DNA of 64,000 nucleotides from Isoetes taiwanensis (taxonomy: Eukaryota > Streptophyta > Lycopodiopsida > Isoetales > Isoetaceae). Positions 39,851-52,063 of this stretch are shown here, piece by piece (position 1 is the first letter of the stretch; the number at the start of each line of letters is the position of its first letter). A program made the translations under genes and the position numbers. The notes under the pieces were generated by a model. It was given only the letters and a program-made list of their open reading frames with translations, searched no databases and was not told where the DNA came from. The stretch covers positions 6,356,736 through 6,420,735 of the forward strand of contig JAJEKV010000032.1 in NCBI GenBank assembly GCA_021234155.1. Direction: 5' to 3'.

Positions 39851-40639
39851 TTAAATTGTTGATTAGAATAAAATAGAATAGAATAGAGACTATATAAATA
39901 TCATATGCCTTTCAGACATCCTTGGAGCAAGCAAAAGGATCAAAACAATAAAATTTTATCAAAATTCATACAGTACATATTTTTCAGCAGAAACATAGCA
40001 AAAGATGCACCAAATGCTCCATAAAAGATGCACCCAATTTAGGCAATAACTATTCTTTTGTTGTCTTGTTACAATATGCAAATAACATGCAATGCTTTAA
40101 CTTCAAATGATTGAAATCATGATGCGTTTGCATTTGATTCCTTTTAAAATAGCCTTAGATTCCTTTGCTTGAAAAGGAGCTTATCCTAACCCAACAAAAC
40201 CATGGCATTTGGATTTCTTGCTTTTTTCTTTTTAAATGGCCCAGATCCGTTAAACTGATGCTATTCCTGCAAGGCCAAAACCCTATCTCATTCACCGCCT
40301 ATTAATAAAATTGCCCTCACCATGCAAGCATAAGTTCACTCAGTGATAAAGATCCTCTTAAAAAGTTAAGTAATGTGGCCGTGCAAAAAGTTTTTTGTGT
40401 AACTTTCATGGGTTTTGAATAGTGGGCTTCGCTTACTAGAAGAGGTCGTTAGCACAGAAATCTCCACAGCCATATCTGAATTTGGCCCCCACAATTATCG
40501 AAACGAGAAGAATATTTTAGATCCTGGTTTTGATCTTTGGTGTAGCAAAAAGATGAGCACTTTCTAACACAGCCTGAATCGCCGAATCGCTTTCTCGCGC
40601 CATAGCTCCTTCTGTCGTATCTTCTCTTGCCACTAGTCC

Positions 40640-42582
40640 TGTGTCTGTTGGTCCTCTCAAAGCAGGGGACCCTCAATGTCCGGCCAACTACCGCACTATT
40701 ATGGTCAGCTCTCTCTTTGCAAAACTGTTGGCTGGCATCCTTGAGCAGCGGCTGACAATATGGGCAGAGGAAACGGAGGTGCGAGCTCTTACACAGGCAG
40801 GTTTTCGGCCCAGACATTCCACCATTGATCATATCTTCACTCTGCGCACATTGATTGAAGATAGCAGGAATCGCCCGGAGAACACATCTTGTTGTTTAGT
40901 GGATTTTGCAAAGGCATTCGACCACGATTACCCTTAATAAGCTATGGGACGATTGCGGCGGTTGGGGACCCCCACGGACTGCGGAATGCGATTATATGGG
41001 GCATGTCGAGGCATGCTTTCGGGCCGTATCACATCGGCAACCACCGATAGGTGACCGGTAGCATTGGAGTGCGTCGGGGTTTGCCCCTCTCCCCCACTCT
41101 TTGGCCTCTACATTGATCGGTTGGAAGATTGGCTCTACGAGCATGGAGGTCTTGGCGCACATATCATGCATCACACAATCCGGCAACTCATATATCTTGG
41201 CGATGTCAACCTCATGGCCTATACTCTAGAGGACATGCAGCGTCACACTGGATGCTCTTGACACTTTTGCCAATTCAGCGGCATGCAAGTTAACTTGGCC
41301 AAAACTAGGGTCTTTGCTAGTTGCATCATCCCGTCGCCTGCCAAGGCTTCCCACATTCACTTACTGGGGGCGGGGAGGTAGAGGTGGCTCCGACCTACAA
41401 GTATTTGGGGATTGAGTTCTCAACTACCACCCATTGGGATGCGGCTATCGGGTTGCGGTCAACTGCGGGTTGGAAAGCACTATATGCCATGCGAGAACAA
41501 CAACCACAAAGGCAGAAGTTGTATGCCCGGGGTCACCAGTCACATTTGTTTGGGCCTTGGTTGAGCCGGCCCTTTTGTATGGGGCGAAGTTTGGGGTCGG
41601 TGATATCCCTCAAACACGGAATGACCTCGGCAGGTGCGAGAAGGCCTTCTTGGCACGGGCCCCGGGGTGAAGTCCACAGATTCGCACAGATCCTACTCCG
41701 GAGACAGGATTTCTACCCCTTCAACGGGCTGCATTGGAACGCCATATCGCGTTTACTTCCAAAAGGTGGTCGCTATGGCTGATACACGCTTGCCCCGCCT
41801 TGCTTTAGCCCGGCAATGGGTCCCCAGCGCCAAAATCCGGCTGGAAAGACAAAGCGGGCTCGGTGGTTCTCACTTGGGGTGTCGCGGGCAAGCGGATGTG
41901 TCAGTGGGACAAAGAAAGATCGCGAGGCACTTAAACTATACCTTGATGCTACTTTCCTTAGCGGTTGTGGGATCGCGAGAGGCTCGACACATGTTAAGGC
42001 GGCACACTATCGCCACAAGTCAATCCCTAGGCTCACAAGAGGCCCACACCAGTACTTGTACACCCGGCTACCCATGAAGAAACGGGCTTATAGCTTCCAT
42101 TCGCGCGGGGGCACATCGCCTCCGCGCATTGAAACGAGGCGTTGGGCTCGTGAAGCCGCGGGGAGCAAAGGCTTTGCGGTGTTGCCACCGGTAGCGATTG
42201 AGGATGAATGTCATGCCCTCGGACACGCCCCGGCATTTGCCCATATCCGAGGCGATATGTTCGATTACTAGTGCCGCCGGCCGTTGCATCGGTTATTGGC
42301 TCACGGCGTCGGTGGGTTTGTTGGGGTCATACCTCCGAGGAGGTTATGGATGCACGGACTTCGTTTGTGTCCCTACGGGGACGGTATTGAACTGGTCCTA
42401 TGCAATTGTCTAGTGTGCAAAGAGGCTTATTATGCGCTAAGGTTTTTCCCTCGAAAACCCTTCGGGGCGGGGGTTTTTTAATCCTGTCAGTAATATGCTT
42501 GCTGCTCTCTTTTTGTTTGGGTCCCATAGGCCAATTGGTCTCCGTGGACGCTAAAAACCTATTCTATTCTATTCTATTCTCT
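40640..42582 (+). mobile_element. LINE copy F (GC-rich, decayed)
   Basis: Starts in RT fingers (KAGDPQCPANYRTIMVSSLFAKLL, QAGFRPRHSTIDHIFTLR, VDFAKAFD; 40660-40925). Then come LFGLYIDRLEDWLYEHGG (41100), a ruined palm motif reading YLGDVNLMA (41200), MQVNLAKT (41285), YKYLGIEFS (41395) and the EDECHAL knuckle remnant (42200). The copy is clearly more GC-rich than copies A-D. The tail is (ATTCT)n at 42561-42582. Confidence 0.85.
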
Positions 42583-43154
42583 CCTGGTTTAAGCTTGTTG
42601 GTCTTCAGTCTCCATTTGTCATCTCCTTGAAGTTCGATGTAGATATATGCTTGCTCATTATGTCCCTCTCTATTCTGTGCTTATTGCTTCACTCCTCATA
42701 AGAGACTTGATGATGCAGGAGGAAACTTGCAACTTCGCTTTTAGTTGTGTTGATTTATAGTACTATAGAAAGTGTACAACTTTGGCGATTAGCCCCCATT
42801 AACTAAGGATTATTGTTAGACATTTAGGACCTTGTAGGAAGGGGTGGTAGTCATGCCTCAAGTCATCTACAACTGTATTGTTTGCCAATATAATCATCTA
42901 GCTATAGATGCTTTCCAATACAAAATAGCTTGGATCACTTGTAAATTGTAACATGCATGTTTGTATGGCATGTATGAATTAAAAAGTTGTCATGTGCTTA
43001 AAACTTATTGATGCTATCTAAATTGTCATCAACTCAACAAAAAAGGTGAGAGAAAATGGGCATTGATCATAATAATGCTTGTGAAGTTTGTCACTGTTAC
43101 ATTTTGCCCTTAACTGCAGAGAAGATGATGCTCAGAAAGCTCAACATAGCCAAT
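42583..43154. other. no recognisable feature
   Basis: AT-rich sequence between LINE copy F and the Crooked-neck fragment. I see no gene or repeat family. Confidence 0.5.
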
Positions 43155-43319
43155 GATCTTTTGTTTAGGAGGACGTATTTCTGCTTCCACGCATTCTCGA
43201 GCTTCTCGAAGGAGCTGCTCTGCTGTGATTTGAATAGGAGCAGGTGTCTTATTCTTAACTCTAGTGGCCCGAGGCAATTTTACTTCTCTATCGTTTTAGC
43301 CATTTTCGCTGGACGCCAT
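43155..43319 (-). pseudogene. Crooked-neck/CRNKL1 (Clf1-type) splicing factor, N-terminal fragment
   Basis: From an ATG at 43319 the minus strand reads MASSENG, an in-frame TAA, then [32 protein letters not shown] and [10 protein letters not shown]. This is the highly conserved N-terminus that precedes the HAT repeats in CRNKL1, an NTC/Prp19-complex spliceosome protein. Similarity stops after KQKI and no HAT repeats follow, so this is one exon-sized fragment with a stop. It may have been captured by a transposon or left by a broken duplicate. Confidence 0.85.
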
Positions 43320-43616
43320 AGCATGAACCATCTTCTGTGGTTGGAGCTCCATGCTTTCACACTTCTTATAGAGAGGTTTTCAAAATATAAATGAACATGC
43401 ATTCCTCTCAGTGGAAACCTTAGCTGTGGCCGACGTAACCGACAACCCAATCCACTTAGAATTTTCTTGAATTTTCACAGCGGTAAATGACATCCGATGC
43501 TCGTAGGTGATCCACATGTATGAAAATCCTAGTTGGCAGCAATGTGGACACTCTAAAATTGCTTCAAAGTCTCAGTGCATGTTTGTGCAAACGTGCCCCC
43601 CCCTCCAAAAAAAAAA

Positions 43617-43744
43617 AAAAGACACATTCCATTCACATCGACGATGTAGGCGGAGCACCAATGTCTTAGGGCATCGATGCTCCCCCTACATCGTGGGCCT
43701 CGCACCGTTGGTCGTATCTGGGTTCGACTCACAGAAATGCAATA

Positions 43745-43775
<31 letters not shown>
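43617..43775 (+). mobile_element. SINE-like element with internal hairpin and poly(A)
   Basis: A 17-base inverted repeat (ACGATGTAGGCGGAGCA at 43641-43657 with its partner at 43678-43694, one mismatch) encloses a 20-base loop. About 30 bases later is GGGTTCGACTC, close to a pol III B-box, and the segment ends in a 23-base poly(A) run (43752-43775). An A-run of 14 bases precedes the segment at 43607-43620. This fits a tRNA-derived SINE. The hairpin is unusual for one. Confidence 0.5.
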
Positions 43776-44459
43776 ATCAACAGCATGCACGACACCTCAA
43801 ACTTATATCTATACCCAGTTGCCATGGTGAAAAGTGCGCTGGCTCCGCATTCTTGTATAATATATACAATTTCCATCAATTTATTGCCTTGGCACATTCA
43901 CAACATTGCATATATCCTGGCATTGTGAACCAACTAAAAATTTTATCACTTTCTCTTATACACAGGAGCTTTGAACGTAATAGCTAATACCTTATTATTC
44001 AAACTTCCCATCAATGCTAGAATTCACCCAAAGTTACATGCCTTCAAGTTAATTATCAGCTCGCAACCAGAGATAGTATTCAGAACCTTAAGCCACCCTA
44101 TTGCCCTAAACTCAAAAAGCACTTACAACAATGTGCAATTTTTATGAATTACCTTTAGGACCATCTGATGCTCTTGCAGAATCACTGGTCCCAATAAGAA
44201 CTATCTATCACAAATCATAATGTCTTAAGGAAGATAGAACTTCAATGAATTGAAAGAGAAGAACGAAGAGCAATCATCATATTATTCTCCTTTTCATTTT
44301 CATGTAAGAAAACATGTAACTTCTCCACTTGCCGCTTTGAATTGCTACAATAAAATGATCTTTTGTTGGGCTTTTTTTCACACACTAGAACCCTTAGCTG
44401 GGTCAAAGGAAGTGGTGTTTATTTAAAAATAGCTCATGTAAGAACCAACATTTACATAT

Positions 44460-46304
44460 TAATAAAGCCTCGCATAATATGTCTCATGACTGTTGTGACC
44501 AATTTTAGGTGCCTCGAAAGAGGGGAGATGATGTTCTTGGATCATGATAAGGTCAGCCTTATAGGATCTGATTAAGGCTATGAATCTTCTTTTATTTTTA
44601 CGGGCCCTTAATGCCCCTCGCGTTCCATGAGATTATCTTCATGAATTTTTGAAAATAGGGGAGGAGAAAGCAAATTAAGTTGATGAGCAGACGAGAGTCC
44701 GATTAATACCCCTTCTAGTGTTGGAGGTTGGACCATCAAAGGAGGGGTCACGTGTGTATTTCTTTCTCTGCTTCCTTTGTTTTTAGTTGTTTGTATGAGG
44801 AGTGCTACTGTTTAGGTTCAGATACTTGCTAAGGGACGCCTCACATGTCACCGGCAAGTTTTTGCCGGACGTCAAGCCGTTCGAGACGCTCAGGTGTAAA
44901 CAGCTCCAGCAGTTCGGGGACGAACGGCTCAGACGTCAAACCGGCCGTCTCAGAAGAACTGCATGTGAATACCTAAAAATTTACATGTAAGACGCCTCTA
45001 AGAATGTCACTGTCCTCAGGAGGTTCAATGTGTTCTGTCTTCTCATCTTTCCCATTGAGTACTTCTGTTTGGGCCCATAACTTAGACCATTGGCTATTCT
45101 CTGGTGTTTGTATCTCTCTACTATTGGAGGAGTCCAATGTTTACTTGAGTACCTTCTGATGTTCTAGCCTCCTCCTCCAACTGATATTCTTCTAATATAC
45201 TGAAAGAATTGCCAGTGTCAAATTCTTCCTAGTTATCTAAGTCTTCTTGATTTTCTGCTATAGTGTCTGTCTTGTTGGTAATAGTCGGTTCAAGTTCCCT
45301 TAATGAAGCCTTCTCTGCTTCCATTGTCTTTTCTGTTACAATGACCTCGAGATTTGTATCTGATTCCTTTGTATGACCATCATTCTTGGTTCCTTGCATA
45401 GTGACAGGCTCATGCTTTTTATTTTTGCCTTTCTCTAGTGACTCATTCTTGTCTTTGTCCTGATAATATATTCTATATGGTGGACTATCCTTGTTGAATT
45501 TCGCCACCACCTGTTTCTTTGCAAAAGTAACTTCCTTTCTTCTTCTGTCATCATTCTGTCCGACATGTCTCTTCTCATGCATTGAACTAGATTTGACATG
45601 TCTTTTTTCTCTGAAGACTAGTAGTATTCTCTATGACAAGTCCCAGTTGGCCTGCCTGATCTTTTTCTTGTTGATTTGTACCCTCTGTGTTCTTGATCCA
45701 ATGACTGTTAAACTTTGAAACTTCGTTCTTACAGAGCCAAAATCCAACTTGATACCTTGGTGAGGTCTTCATTAGACTCGTGGAGGATCTTTTGCTCTCA
45801 TAACAGATTCATCCATTCTGCATTTGTAAAAATTTCATTGGTTGTTCTTGGGATAATCGGCTCTTCTTCACGGGTTACATTATCCCATTTCAGAATGCCT
45901 GGTTCTGCAGCATCCATGCCATGAATTGCACCATATCAAATGTACTAAATTGTATGAAGTTCTTCTTCAGCTTCTCGGCTACCTCTGATCAAATGCGAAT
46001 GGGATCAAGGGATAGCTATCTGGATCTCAAGGTCCTTACCTGTGTTCGTGTTCTTATTGAGGATTTCAAAGAGCTCTCCCGCCTAGCGCCATATCCCATT
46101 TTCTCCAAAGAGGCTCCCCCAAGTGGATGATTTCACAGTCTTACATGAGGAGTAGTTAATCGCTCTAGTTAAACCACTTAACGTGTCATTGTTGAATTTT
46201 TTTTGGTCATTTTTTGTAGGCTTGTCTTTTTTAAGGTATAAGGTCTTCTTCAATTCTAACCTGTCCACGTGGATTGATACTTCACCTTCTTTGTCTTCTG
46301 ACAT
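44460..46304 (-). mobile_element. plant L1-type LINE remnant: ORF1 (DUF4283-like) and endonuclease start
   Basis: On the minus strand, a 73-codon frame (46304-46083) starts MSEDKEGEVSIHVDRLELKK and ends GSLFGENGIWR. Broken frames then include FMAWMLQNQAF and RYQVGFWLC. A 117-codon lysine/glutamate-rich frame (45582-45229) follows. At 44642 a frame starts MKIISWNARGIKGP, the first beta-strand motif of an APE endonuclease, then HDPRTSSPL remnants. The order ORF1 then ORF2 fits plant L1 elements with DUF4283. It is a different LINE family from copies A-F. All parts have frameshifts. Confidence 0.7.
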
Positions 46305-46539
46305 GATTACTCTTATTCCAAAAATAAATAATCTAGAGACTTTCTCTGACTAGAGATCAACTTCGTTGATCAATACCTCTCATCAATGGTTCTTTAGGTA
46401 AATTCTTTCAGTTACCCAAGAGAAGTTAGGCAAAGATGTGCTTTAGTACTCTATCTATTCATTACAGTTGCTAAGTTATGAACTAAAGCTGCTAGGCATC
46501 GTCAACACTTGGGAAACATAAAGGTCTCACTCTGCTATA

Positions 46540-47560
46540 TAGTACTTCCAATACGAATATTTTGCAATATGCAAATGACACATTCAACTTCCTTCATAAT
46601 GACTTGAACAACATCTCTACATTTCTAGATATCATGGGATCCATAGTGTTGCCTCAGGTGTTCACTTAAACCTTAAGAAAAGTATTATCATTGGGTAAGA
46701 TTTGCAAGCAAATATCTTGAACTGAATGCATCTGTTCTTTTCAAGCTATTAGTTTATTGGGATGGCCTTTGTCACCTGATTCTAGCCTTAAAGGATTTTT
46801 GTCTCCCATTGTCTTAAGAATAAAGAAAAAGCATAATAATTATGGTAGTTGTCTCTCATTTGCAGATACAATTATAATTGTCAACTCTCCGATAACAAGC
46901 TCTCACATATACTTCTCATATGCTTTACTTGCTCCTAATTGCATTTACCAATAGTTTATCAAAAGTTTCATTTGGGGTAAAAATCATATGGTTAACTAGC
47001 AAACATTTACCAAATCAAAGAGTCAAAGGGAGCTAGCCTATAAAAATCTATTTGTATAAGGATGTGCCTCAACAAGTAATTATTGTTGGAATATCTATTT
47101 AACCAAAAAAAATTATAAACTTCTATCTTTCCTAAATTATTGGCTGGAAGAAATATATGAAAGGGCATCCTTCTATTCTGCATCATCTATCATCCTCTGC
47201 CTTCACATCTCTTCAACCTGCCACAAACATTTTCCCTCTGATGAGGAACATGATTTTAGTTTGAAACAAGGTCAAAGATGCTTTTGCTTTTTATCACAAT
47301 CATATAAATGTTTCACAAGAACGCAAGTATTTTTTGGAATCCTATTCTGTCTCAAAATGATAATGTCTCATTGGCCATTAAGCATCCTAAGACCTAATAT
47401 AAAATGGAGTGGAAAATATCAAAAATATTGGTGACTTATGGATAAAGAATAGATGGATGACTTGGACAATAATCAAAGCCAAAATAAGGGGCACATCTTC
47501 AAACAGGCTCTTATTCAAACATATTAAAAGTCTAACTCAGAACATTGATTTGGATAGTAC
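46540..47560 (+). mobile_element. plant L1-type LINE RT remnant, opposite strand
   Basis: Plus-strand pieces are LQYANDTFNF (degenerate YADD palm, about 46568), VASGVHLNLKKSIIIG (46650), LGWPLSPDSSLKGFLSPIV (46752-46815), LSFADTIIIVNSPITSSHIY (46855), SFIWGKN-like (46965) and GDLWIKNRWMTW (47430). These are late-RT blocks of an L1-type ORF2. It lies head-to-head with the ORF1 remnant on the other strand, so either two insertions or an inversion is needed. Confidence 0.65.
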
Positions 47561-49046
47561 TTACAGATTAATCTTTTAACGGTAAGTAGACTTAATTAGA
47601 CCTGCATATTTTCACTATGAGCTTCCTTTCTCGATTTGCGAGTCGATGTCGAGAAAGGCCCTCAGACCTGCATTTTTTCACTCTGACTGCCTTTCTTGAC
47701 TAACTTGCTTATGTGTGCTGCAGTCCTTATTCCGACAAGATTACATGCTCAGGAGCAATAGAAAGATTTGTTCATTAAAAAGGAGATGAGATGAGGATGG
47801 TGAAATTAGTTGGACAGGCCAGATCGTCGCCAATGAACCACCTCCTCGTACTGAGAACGACTTTAATCAGATGTGACTTGTAGATAGTGGAGTGGAATAT
47901 GTACTTATACTAAGATTTGCATACCATTCAAATCTTCTCGCCAATTTAAAATGAACAAGAATCATGCTAGATATTTCTTTCTTTCTAAAACATGAAACAT
48001 CTTCCAAGGCCTCGAAGGGGCCATTTTTTTTTAACACACACCATTACCCCTTACATTTTTAAATTTTCGGTAAAGCCTTTTTTTGTTTGAGCGCATATCC
48101 AAAAGGATGATGGGAGGGCTTTTACTTTAACGCTATTAGGTATATTTGGTTCAAACTTGTGGGAGCATACCCCACAAATGAGGATCACTATCTATGGCTC
48201 AAAATGAGGCACAACTTGTGGTTATGCCCATCCAACAATGCTCGATGGCCAAAGGCATCCCTCATATGAATATACACCCAAACAACAAGGGGGTCAATGA
48301 AGAGTTTAACAAATGTCAATGGTGGTTATGCATTTATATTAATGTCAATGTTGAATAGCGCTATAATCACTCGTTAACTTCTCAATATTCTAGATTGTTC
48401 TTTGCCTCTAGGAATATTAAAAGATGATTATTGTATTCTTTACTAATCTTAAAGTAGGATATCTTACACACACTATTTTGTTACATATTTTGTTACTATT
48501 GCAACATGGTTAAAAAAATGTCATATTTTAGCAAATCATTTTTAAGTCTGTTTTGATTATATTCTATTCTGTAACCCGTTTTTTTTAAGTGTAGCTAAAA
48601 GTCCAATTTATTTTGGCTATTATTGTATAGGTATGACCTCCACTTAGTCCATAATTAAAAGATATGGCGTAAGAAATTACTTTATATACAACTTTGTTTT
48701 AGATGTGTGGTGTACCTTTCTTGTTATATGTCTTATCGTTACAATGCACTTCAAAAGTTGGAAATACTTGTTAAGTTGTGGTCTTGACTTGGTTATTAAT
48801 ATTATAGTAAAAAATTAATATTCTAAAAGGACTTTGACTACCCAATAATGCTAGAGTACCCTCCGAAGCTTTGAAAATATTAAAAAACTAAATTTGACTT
48901 TGAGATAATAACTTTGGTTAGAAAGCGCGTATAATAGTGGTAAGTTGACACATCAGCATGGTTTAAAAAAAGACCCCAAGACCCATTAGATGAGCCACAA
49001 ATGTGGGGTTGATCAATACAACAAACAACGTTAGGCATCCAATACA
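47561..49046. other. intergenic region upstream of the RBR gene
   Basis: AT-rich. A short imperfect duplication around AGACCTGCAT (47608 and 47667) is the only structure seen. Confidence 0.5.
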
Positions 49047-50189
49047 ATGGGAGCAGCATGTTGCCCAGGTTTTGTTTCACATGAAGCTTCTAATAGATCA
49101 TGTAGCTTACAGTTGGGGTCTGAATGCACTTGTAATGATCATGACATTGCAATTCAAATGCAACTCCAAGAAACAACATTTGGGAGAATTGATGAAGGTT
49201 CTTACTTCTCTAACCAAAATTCTTTCCAGTTTGGTGGAGAAGAGTATTGGAATGATGTATTATCACATCATAGCCATCATCTTAATCACAGGGTATATGA
49301 AGAAGCACAAGAGGAAGATGATCTATTCTCGATGCTTTCTTTCCAAACTAGGTATGAGGCTCAATCTCATGCATTTAATGATGAACATGACATTCATGAA
49401 GTGAAGTGTGGGATATGTTTGGAATTTGTTCAACATCGAATGATAATGTTAAGCCAATGCTCCCACTCATTTTGTGTTCCATGCATAGAGAACTATGCTG
49501 ACTATGAGGTCCAACAAAGACGCCTTCCAGTTGTTTGCCCACAAGTGTTTTCTACTATAGATGGAAGGCAAGTCCAATGCAAAGAAGTGCTCACTAATAG
49601 AGAGTGTGCTAGATTTTTATCTTCTAAGAGCTTAAGTCACCTTGAAGAAATCCAAATTGAAGATAGTATACCTGAAGCACAACGAATCTATTGCCCATAT
49701 GGATGTCCCCAAGTCATGAATCGAAGGGACCTTTGCAAGTCAAGAGGATTCATCTCTAGAGAAGGAAAGCGGAGGACCAAGCGAAGAAGGAAAGCTAGAT
49801 GTAACCAGTGTGAAAAACTACTCTGCACTTTCTGTAAAGTAAAATGGCACGAAGGATTATCATGTACGCAATTTCAGCTATATAATTCTGAGAGAGCAAC
49901 TATTGAATCATTATTTGAGTCCCAAAGATGGAAGCAATGCTCCAAGTGCAAGCATATCATTGAACGTTTTGAAGGTTGCAACCATATATCTTGCAGGTAT
50001 CCTTTTTAGCCTATCAAAATTCATTTTCTTACTTAGCTCCAAATATTGGATATTTTTCGTTCCTTCAAGAAAATATTTAAGACCACACATCTTTCAATTT
50101 GCTTTATCATTTTCGCTTTATATTCCAGGTGCGGATATGAATTTTGCTACATCTGTGGATCCCTTTGGAAGACTTGTTCTTGCCCGTAG
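49047..50189 (+). CDS. RBR (RING1-IBR-RING2) E3 ubiquitin ligase
   Basis: RBR ligases take ubiquitin from an E2 through RING1, pass it via a thioester on a RING2 cysteine and then transfer it to the substrate. Two exons (49047-49996 and 50129-50189) join across a GT-AG intron in phase 2 to give 336 aa. RING1 has C121, C124, C138, H140, C143, C146 and C164 (CGICLEF...CSHSFCVPC). IBR has C216, C220, C252, C255, C260, C263, H268 and C273. RING2 is completed only by splicing: CSKCKHIIERFEGCNHISC then CGYEFCYICG, with the predicted catalytic Cys at 311. The protein ends six residues after that, so no long C-terminal tail exists. The N-terminal 120 residues are Ser/His/Glu-rich with no domain recognised; the first ATG was taken as start. 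No defect was seen. Confidence 0.9.
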
Positions 50190-51318
50190 AAGATCTTAAA
50201 AATAGCGCAAGAGGAAACCTGTAATAGGAACTAATAGTTGAATGATTATTCATGAGCATTAATCTACTAATATAAAGACTTATTCGTGCATGTTTCCTTC
50301 ATGATGATTCATTACTTAAATGAATAAACTATTATGTCATTTGAGGACAAGAACAGAATATCTTGTTTCTCAATCGTGCAAAGAGACAAAACTAACATCA
50401 TCATATTTTTGTTGCACATGAGTCATGCAATTTTACCAGATTTTGTTCTACAATAAGACAAAATCTTATAATATCATATGGGAAATAAATGACATGGCCA
50501 CATCTTCTGTGGGGGCCTTATTTGTGTTTTGGCGGGTGGAGGAGTTATTGGGGAGGTGGGAGGACTATTTCTTATTACCTCTATTAAATGGCATTGGAGG
50601 CATGTGATGATGTTGATCTGACATGCAATGACTTTTACTTGTATGGCTTAAAACAATAAGGGGTTCATTCCATTAGCATGGAATGAAACCCCAATACTAA
50701 TATTACTAAACGTTAATAACAAATAGCTATGTGTTATGGCATTCCTTGATATAAAAATAGATGCAAAGCGTAGAACTTAATAAAATAAAAATTGAATAGA
50801 ATTTTTCAACGTCCATGAAGACCAATGAAACAACACAGAACAATATTTTAACACACGGGAGTTTACTCCGTGCATCAAGAGCTGTCGGATGGGCATATTT
50901 GCCATTTATTCCTCGATCTAGACCATAGATCCTCATTTGTGGGATATACTTGTACAAGTTTTGAAATACTGTATAATGAGATTTGCAAAATACTATAAGG
51001 TTTGAGGCAACGTACTAAATGGTGTTGATTTTGTATATGTACTACAAAATGTAATGGTTTGTGTTGACTTAGAAATTTTTTGGCCCATTCGGGGCCGTGG
51101 GTAGGGATGTTCTGTACATCTCTATAGGTGCCCGTGCCTAAGACAATGTAACCTTAAAGACCACTTCCAGCTGCACTGATAAAATTTGTATTATATATAT
51201 TATTACAAGCACGTAGGCCAAAAAATTTAAGTTATTGGGAGCACATTGGAATCTTCCATACAAAATTGCTCATTGCTATCTGTATCAGTTTTAAGCTTCA
51301 ACATATAAACATGTTATC
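50190..51318. other. no supported gene
   Basis: AT-rich 3' flank of the RBR gene. No motif-bearing frame. Confidence 0.5.
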
Positions 51319-52058
51319 TGTAACGTGCCCTACTTCATCTACGATGCTCCCATCGTATCAGAAGCCAGAGTTCATCCCTCTGGCAGCCAAGCTTACAGAG
51401 GTCGTCCACCTGACACCAATCCCTTGGCAAGGAATCGATGGGGAAGAATGGATGTGTCATTCATCCTTTCCCCTCGGGACCGTTCTAGCTGCGGAAGTGT
51501 AAGTAAACATGAGCACATGATATCAAATACTCATAACTCCACCTCAAAGGGTGGCTCACCATATCATACATCAGTAAGAACATCAATAACATCATCATGG
51601 AAGAAATCCTATCCAAAGCTCAAACTCAAGAGGAATAGACTGACGGCCTGGGTCTCCAGAAGTCATTGCAGATGGAATTCATGGCAACTGGATTGGGCTG
51701 GCACAGGAACACGGCTATTGGGTAGTCCTCTCCATCCGCCCCTCTTGTGCATACTTTGCAGAATAGACTGATAAGTCTTGGGACGTGACCATAACCTGCC
51801 GGGTGCATAGCCAAGGGGGCTACTTTTGGGTTGCATCTCCCCAGTCTCGATGAGGCAGGAGGAGATTGCTCCCTCCAGAGGTACGCATGCCCATTGCAGA
51901 CGGCTACAGGGCCACTGCCCGTCTATGACTTAAACCTCATGGAAGGTGATGCATCACCCCAAAGGTGTTGAACCCATGCCTTGCCCACATGCAATGGAAA
52001 ACCATCAGGCCTAGCCCGCTAAGATCCCTGGTAGGTTTTAGACACTAGAGGGATCAAT
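51319..52058 (+). repeat. LTR-like repeat related to the solo LTR at 33840, left part
   Basis: Starts TGTAACGTGCC. It shares an ordered set of short blocks with 33840-34760: GCGGAAG(C/T)GT then ACATG, AAGGGTGGC(A/T)CA, GGGTAGTCC(A/T)CTCCATCC, CTCCC(C)AGT/GGTC..CGATGAGG, and a GAGTC/GTCTC CT-rich stretch. Identity is low overall. It is interrupted at 52064 by a nested LTR element and probably continues at 53579-53870, which contains a TATA box (CTATATAAATAC, about 53673). The right boundary is not resolved. Confidence 0.5.
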
Positions 52059-52063
52059 CTGCC

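Noticed and set aside
40449-40832. 127-codon minus-strand frame.
   Set aside because: Lies antisense to the RT of LINE copy F, which explains the open frame.
43056-43394. 112-codon plus-strand frame.
   Set aside because: Antisense shadow of the CRNKL1 fragment, whose conserved protein is on the minus strand.
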